NCBI GenBank assembly: GCA_027576995.1
Contig: JANBQC010000289.1
Span: 1 to 26,880 of the forward strand
Direction: 5' to 3'
Source: Dimargaris cristalligena
Lineage: Eukaryota > Kickxellomycota > Dimargaritomycetes > Dimargaritales > Dimargaritaceae
Length of the DNA: 26,880 bases
The first letter of the stretch is position 1. Each line of letters begins with the position of its first letter. This document shows, one piece after another, positions 22,369-26,880 of this stretch. The notes under the pieces were generated by a model that had not been told where the DNA came from, did not search any database, and saw only the letters and a list, made by a program, of their open reading frames with translations. The position numbers and the translations under genes were made by a program.

Positions 22369-22912
22369 AAGGGGAATTATACTACCCGTCAGAGGGGTGT
22401 TGGATTCGGGCGTGCGGGGGTTTGATTGGTGGTTTTTTTCCATCCCCGGTTAATCGAAGTCCCCGTTTTAGTGAAGCCCCATTAATTGGGTCTAGGTACT
22501 AAGTTTGCGCCAATGTTTGTCTGTTCCTGCCCCTCGTAAATCACAGATTTACACACCCCGCTCCATCGGTTTATTTTATTGGATACTAATCGTTGCCTAC
22601 TATTTTATCGCATATACTGTTTTTGCGTATGTGGTATCTATACTCTTTTAATCTATTACTCATTCAAGATTTGCCTCTACCCAGGCTCAATACGAAAATC
22701 CTAATTTTGATTGGCCTTGGCACTGTATAACATCATTTTAAGGCCCCCTCTTTGGTCTAACTTTTAATGCCTGCTTATGTTTGTTTATTATTTAAATAAA
22801 CCGCCGTAACCATAAGCTATCTTATACAGGGTATTTATATGGAGATGTCAGATGTGTGGTATAGGTCTAATCTTTTCTGGAAAACGGGACGGTCGGATAC
22901 CTCTCCTATAGG
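22369..22912. other. Convergent spacer between the two LRR genes
   Basis: A 544-base AT-rich spacer that receives both 3' ends. It contains TTTATT...AATAAA palindromic poly(A) signals at 22783-22801. No gene is seen. Confidence 0.75.
22783..22801. terminator. Bidirectional poly(A)-signal palindrome
   Basis: GTTTATT, 5 bases, AATAAAC: an inverted repeat that gives AATAAA on both strands. On the minus strand it lies about 120 bases past the 22913 stop, a normal distance. On the plus strand it lies about 430 bases past the 22368 stop, which is long but possible. Confidence 0.5.
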
Positions 22913-24526
22913 TTATCCTCGAGTCATATCCCCAATGTGAGGATATTCTCGCTGCAGTCGTACCCGCACACCGTCGCTTGTAAACCGACAATGCAATCCC
23001 CGGAGATTGGGTAAGTGGTTCATTATTCTGGCCACATCGGCCCAGGCGTAGTTTCCAATGACCATAAAGTAGGCCACCGACTTGTTAACGAGACCCTCGG
23101 GGATGAAATACAAGGACCGGGGGTCGTCATCATTCGCCGGGTATACGCTAACCAGGACCAGATTCGGACATTGGGTCAGTACGGTGGCATAAGCGGGGGC
23201 CATATTCATACACCACAGAAAGCCCACATTGCGCAACGCCGGTAGGTTACGGGCCAGGAGGGTGCCTAGATCCTCGTCGAGCCAACAGTGGTACAGATAC
23301 AGCGAGGTTAATTTGGGCCAGCGCTGATTAAACAGGTCCGTCAATACCGGCCGGGGGGCGGCCATCATGAAATGGGGGACACAGAGGGTCAGGCCCCGCA
23401 AATGGGGGTAGTCGGTGGCTTTCAGGGCTGCCAAGGTCGCTAACCCACCCGGGTTGGTTGCGCAGAATAAGTCCAGCGTGACCAGATGACGAAACGCACC
23501 GAGGGAGGGATGGAAAAGGGGCCGGACGTCCCAGAGCATCCCGGCGAGGTTGAGGTGGGCAATATGGGGGAAGCGGCGGACTAGTTCGCTGCTTAGGCGT
23601 CGGTCAGCGATTTGGACGGATAGACTGAGGGCCCGGAGACCCGTTAATGGTGCGAGTAGGTTCAGGAGACTGTCACAGTCTAGTCGGGCGTGGCTGGGAC
23701 CGATGTCGATGCTCCGCACCCGGGCCAGCCAGGCCTGGACGGCGGCCGGGATGGTAGTAGTAATGGTCGTGGTAGTGGTGGTGGCAGTAGTAGCAGTAGT
23801 AGGGGGGGTGTTGTTTGGGGGTCCAGTCCCGTTTGAACGCCCATTGATTGATTCGCCGTCCCGGAAAAATATTGAGAGTTTGCGGGGGGCGCGGTTGAGA
23901 CGGGGTTGGAACAGGATGGCCAAGTCCTCGGCCAGAGGAAACCAATCACCCCGACGGCCTAGGTCTATTGACAACCTCACCACTGTGGTGGCCGACTGGA
24001 TAAGCCGTCGGTGGGAGTCAGGTAGCCGCCATGGTTTCCACACCGCCACTGTTGCTGCCGCCGCCGCCGCCGTCGCTGCATCTACATCTACATTTGTATC
24101 TGTATCTGTATCTGTATCTGCATTTGCATCTGCATCTGCATCGGCTTCAACTTCGGCTTCGCTAGCCGGGGTCGGGATATAGAGATGGCGAATAATACCA
24201 CCCCCGCCAGTGCGGTTGAAGAGCTGTACTAGGCCGGCGAGGCGGTCCGTGTTGGGGTTGGGATTGGGATTGGGATTGGGGTCGCCGGAAGTGGTAGGGA
24301 GCTTAACATCCACCCGATAAGCCGGTTCGACTAGGGAGCGAAGCAAGTAATTGACGGATGCTAGGCGGAGTTGGTCCTGCGTGGTCAAGTACGCAATGAT
24401 ACTGCGGCCTATAGGTAGCTGGGCGGGACTGAACAGCCAAATTAGGAGCTCTAAGCCGGCCGAAGGAGCCGGGACGACCGAACTGCAGGCGAACTGGGAA
24501 GGCGATGGATTTATAACAGCGAGCAT
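22913..24526 (-). CDS. Leucine-rich-repeat protein with dipeptide-repeat insertions
   Basis: Single-exon 537-residue protein. An F-box-like stretch lies at about 37-70 (IGRSIIAYLTTQDQLRLASV), sharing the LASVN word with the convergent neighbour. LRR-like rows are recognisable at about 183, 271, 298, 322, 348, 376, 406, 431, 456 and 508. Three low-complexity insertions interrupt the N-terminal half: an Asn-Pro repeat (82-92), an Asp-Ala/Thr/Val repeat running into poly-Ala (127-160) and a Thr tract (242-258). The C terminus (RVRLQREYPHIG) aligns with LLQQECPHLRI of the neighbour. The role is unknown; an SCF-type substrate receptor is an inference from the F-box/LRR architecture. The repeats keep the frame open and lie between, not within, LRR rows, so the gene is probably functional. 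The start ATG is the first in frame and is followed by no obvious targeting signal. Confidence 0.77.
   Translation of the reverse strand: MLAVINPSPSQFACSSVVPAPSAGLELLIWLFSPAQLPIGRSIIAYLTTQDQLRLASVNYLLRSLVEPAYRVDVKLPTTSGDPNPNPNPNPNTDRLAGLVQLFNRTGGGGIIRHLYIPTPASEAEVEADADADANADTDTDTDTNVDVDAATAAAAAATVAVWKPWRLPDSHRRLIQSATTVVRLSIDLGRRGDWFPLAEDLAILFQPRLNRAPRKLSIFFRDGESINGRSNGTGPPNNTPPTTATTATTTTTTITTTIPAAVQAWLARVRSIDIGPSHARLDCDSLLNLLAPLTGLRALSLSVQIADRRLSSELVRRFPHIAHLNLAGMLWDVRPLFHPSLGAFRHLVTLDLFCATNPGGLATLAALKATDYPHLRGLTLCVPHFMMAAPRPVLTDLFNQRWPKLTSLYLYHCWLDEDLGTLLARNLPALRNVGFLWCMNMAPAYATVLTQCPNLVLVSVYPANDDDPRSLYFIPEGLVNKSVAYFMVIGNYAWADVARIMNHLPNLRGLHCRFTSDGVRVRLQREYPHIGDMTRG
23753..23803. repeat. Trinucleotide-encoded Thr tract
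   Basis: AGT/GGT/CGT units on the + strand encode a near-pure Thr run (residues 242-258) in the minus-strand LRR protein. Confidence 0.85.
24047..24148. repeat. Hexamer-encoded Asp-Ala/Thr/Val repeat and poly-Ala
   Basis: GCATCT and GTATCT hexamers next to a GCC/GCT run encode alternating acidic and small residues, then Ala, in the minus-strand LRR protein. Confidence 0.88.
24254..24281. repeat. GGGATT tandem repeat, G-quadruplex motif
   Basis: Five G-runs of three or four, separated by TT or ATT, on the + strand. They encode the Asn-Pro repeat of the minus-strand LRR protein, so the G-rich strand is the transcribed template. The unit resembles a telomere-type repeat but is clearly in frame within a gene. 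Confidence 0.88.
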
Positions 24527-26001
24527 ATCCGAATGGTGGAACGCTGAAGAGTGACCGTATCCGTAAGTAGGGACAGTAGTACTAGTGATAATGATTGGGG
24601 GAACACACTAGTAGAGGAGTATGGGAGGGGAATGTAGGAATAGAGTATAGGAATAGAAAAAACATGCCGTTTGGAATGATTTGGATCTTCTTTGGCTGAA
24701 CGCGCGAAGTCGCGTCTATGGTATTTAAGGCGGGATTGGCGAGGTTTTTTTGATGTATAGATATATATATATATGTATTCTTGACTGACCATCGGATTGG
24801 AAGGGCTTATACACTAGGGCCAAATCAAAAGAAGGGTTTTCGGATCACCAGGGCTGGGCGTGGGATTCCCCATAGATCTATTGATTGCACGGGTTGCCGC
24901 TGTGTTATCCCACGAGCTTAGCAATATTGTCCAATTTTTTTTAGTTGGGGTTCGCAGGTCAAGTGAAACCAACTGTTTGGCGAACTGTTTTAGTTTAGTT
25001 TGCTACGGCCAGTGCCTCGAATAAGCCGCCTTGGTGGGGTCAGAGTATTGAATCCCGTATGATTCAAACTACAATAAGCCGTTTGACGTAAATAAAGGGG
25101 TTTCTGGAATGCCCGAGATGTTTTCTTGTATTTTTATAGCTGGAATAGAATAGGTGGCCCTCGGTTTGCTATATCCCCTCTCCTTATTCCAAACCCTGCA
25201 GAAGGAAAAACCTCCTCCCGGGGTGGATTGGGAAATGTTCATGGGAAGAGGCTAAATCCGGGGAAGTAGGTTCTACAGGGCGGCAAAGCAAACGACTATG
25301 AAAGTGGAATGCATGGAGTAATCAGTCATGACAATGAGCAGAATCGCAGGGACTTGCATACTTATGCCTCGGAGAATTGGCGGAAGTAAGTAAATCGAGG
25401 GCAAAAAAAATATAAGTTTTATTTCGTGGCGCCTGGTTGATTCAGCCATCGATGAATACAGTGGTTAGGAATCGGGAAACACTGCCGACCAAAGACCGAA
25501 AACAAACAAGGCACAAGACTAGGTTTGAAATTGCCTGTTGCCAGGTATATTTTCCAATTCCTATTACCTTCATTACTGTTAAAATAAGCCCTGAATTATT
25601 TGGCAATGTTACTATAGTCACGAGGATCGGCACCATGACGCATCCCTTTATCGCTACCACATTAACCCAAGTGGCCTTTTCCCAGTAATATCCACCAACC
25701 GGCCCATATATATTTTCTGAAATATTAGCGTAGCCGCTCAGGCCTCTTCAGCATCCCTTCTTAATGGTCCACCGTCCCCACCTTCCCTACTATTGATTAT
25801 TTAACTACAGTTTGTAGATCAAAAAAAAAAGCCAAAAAACATAATGCTTTCGAGTAAACCGCTCATCATTTGTTCGGGTAATACCAACTTTTAAAAGGGG
25901 TGTTTTCATACATATGTAGTTAAATCTCGGCGTATCGGTGATTAGTTGCATTGGCAAGCACGTGACTCTAGATGGCCCTATATTTATCCAAGTCGAAGCC
26001 A
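24527..26001. other. Spacer upstream of the second LRR gene and downstream of RPC34
   Basis: About 1.5 kb. A TA tract lies near 24760-24774 on the promoter side of the LRR gene. A CACGTG core lies at 25959-25964, just past the RPC34 stop. Overlapping frames on both strands at 25437-25688 do not resemble known proteins. No RNA gene was recognised. Confidence 0.6.
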
Positions 26002-26880
26002 TTAAAAATCAAGCCAATTCTTAAAATATACACACCCCACGGGGCTGACAACACCATCGATGCAGCACTGGTTAAACACCGGACAATTACCACAGGGCAC
26101 ATCGACGAGGGCGCTGCCTTGATTCTTGGAACGCACCGCCTTGTACATGTACTCGGGTTGCTTCTTAGCAGCACCCCGCTGACCGGCTCTTCCTCCGCGT
26201 CCCCTATTACGACCGTCGTCATCGCCATCACTATCCATATCCATGCCCATGGATTCGGCAGCGGCTAGGCGCTTTTCGATTTTACCATCATAGACCAGAA
26301 TGTTTAGTAGGGTCTGTACATCATTGACGGATAGATCGACCGTACTAATGGCCATTTCGATAATAAAGCGGCGGACCTGGGCTGCAGTGGGGTAAAACGT
26401 ATATGTGGGGCCATATACTGCACCAGGCTTGGCCGACGGAAAGCTCTGGGTTAATGGGTCGATTGGGGTATCACATACAGGAAATCCGTGTTAGTATAAA
26501 TATATATATATATATATATTAGGAACACGAGGCAGTCGCTTGATGGCCGAATTACTAGATTAATATACATATAAAGCTTACCCGAGATAGAATGTATTTG
26601 TAACACTGGCTGGCAAGCGTATTGATAAAGTCCACATCCAGTTCCTGGTCGGTATACCAGGCACCTCCGGTGAGTTCTTCGGAAGGGGTCAAGTGGTACA
26701 GCATATAAATTTTCATGGTGGGGTTCTTGACGGAAGAGACGGGCTTAATAAGCATCTTCTGTTCCAGTTTCTTAATACAGCGTGTCACTACAACGTTGGG
26801 TAGACCTACTTTGGTGCGTAGTCGTTTAAGCCAGACCCCCTCGTTGTCTCCGGCCTCAATATGCTGGTAGATCAGCCGCT
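26002..26880 (-). CDS. RPC34: RNA polymerase III subunit RPC34 (RPC6/POLR3F), 5' partial
   Basis: The 5' end lies beyond the right edge. Visible exons are 26880-26582 (299 bases) and 26445-26002; the intron (136 bases) runs GTAAGC...ACCCAG in phase 0, with a TACTAAC branch site. Together they give 246 C-terminal residues. The first exon encodes winged-helix sequence with RCIKKLEQKMLIKPV and LTGGAWYTDQEL, both hallmarks of the family. The second encodes a further winged helix (VNDVQTLLNILVYDGKIE) and a C-terminal cysteine cluster (CGNCPVFNQCCIDGV...GCVYF). The Cys pattern matches the iron-sulfur site proposed for human RPC6 and archaeal TFE-like relatives, with one extra Cys. RPC34 is part of the RPC82/RPC34/RPC31 trimer; it contacts TFIIIB and helps open promoters of tRNA and 5S genes. 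A Met/Asp- then Arg/Gly-rich loop of about 35 residues (26158-26265) is inserted before the Cys cluster. Confidence 0.94.
26490..26496 (-). other. TACTAAC branch-point sequence in RPC34 intron
   Basis: Exact match to the yeast-type branch consensus on the minus strand, about 45 bases before the acceptor at 26446. It supports the intron call. Confidence 0.65.
26500..26519. repeat. (AT)n tract in RPC34 intron
   Basis: About ten AT units directly upstream of the branch site in the RPC34 intron. Confidence 0.9.

Noticed and set aside
22000..22443. 147-codon minus frame inside the first LRR gene
   Set aside because: It is antisense to clear LRR rows and has no independent signal.
23550..24182. 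210-codon + frame opposite the second LRR gene
   Set aside because: It is a shadow of the repeat-rich coding region; poly-Val and Ser runs come from the antisense of Thr and Asp repeats.
25437..25688. Opposed 83- and 72-codon frames
   Set aside because: Both strands are open over the same bases; neither resembles a known protein, and no neighbour supports a gene here.

Overview
The window is nuclear DNA of a fungus. The evidence is short GT-AG introns, Kozak-type starts (several are GCCGCCATGG or ACCATGG), mitochondrially targeted nuclear genes, and fungal-type members of conserved families (Rsp5 ligase, Vps9 with a CUE domain, an uL5m of MRPL7 type). The base composition and the low-complexity insertions would suit an early-diverging lineage such as Zoopagomycota, but I cannot fix the genus from this sequence.

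Layout, left to right: 749-1732 (-) mitochondrial ribosomal protein uL5m; 2656-3850 (+) the R-SNARE SEC22, three exons; 5228-7867 (-) the NEDD4/Rsp5 HECT ubiquitin ligase, single exon; 12122-14124 (-) a mitochondrial RMND1/Mrx10-type DUF155 protein, two exons; 15066-17699 (-) a VPS9 Rab5-family exchange factor with a CUE domain, three exons; 21064-22368 (+) and 22913-24526 (-) a convergent pair of leucine-rich-repeat, F-box-like proteins that look like diverged paralogues; 26002-26880 (-) the 3' part of the RNA polymerase III subunit RPC34/POLR3F, which runs off the right edge. I rebuilt six introns by joining reading frames across GT-AG sites with matching phase; the protein families read through each junction.

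The rest is intergenic. Two gaps are large: 7868-12121 (about 4.3 kb) and 17700-21063 (about 3.4 kb). They hold microsatellites, a few short uninterpretable reading frames and small inverted repeats. I found no tRNA, rRNA, transposon or CRISPR array.

The genes are not an operon. Three of them act in membrane traffic: SEC22 in ER-Golgi fusion, Rsp5 in ubiquitin-driven sorting, and Vps9 in endosomal Rab5 activation through a ubiquitin-binding CUE domain. In yeast, Rsp5 and the Vps9 CUE domain are functionally linked, but adjacency here may be chance. The least ordinary content is the LRR pair with its hexanucleotide-encoded dipeptide tracts (one a clear G-quadruplex motif), a bidirectional poly(A)-signal palindrome between the pair, lineage-specific insertions in otherwise conserved proteins, and the two unexplained gaps. 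I see no convincing new multi-gene system.
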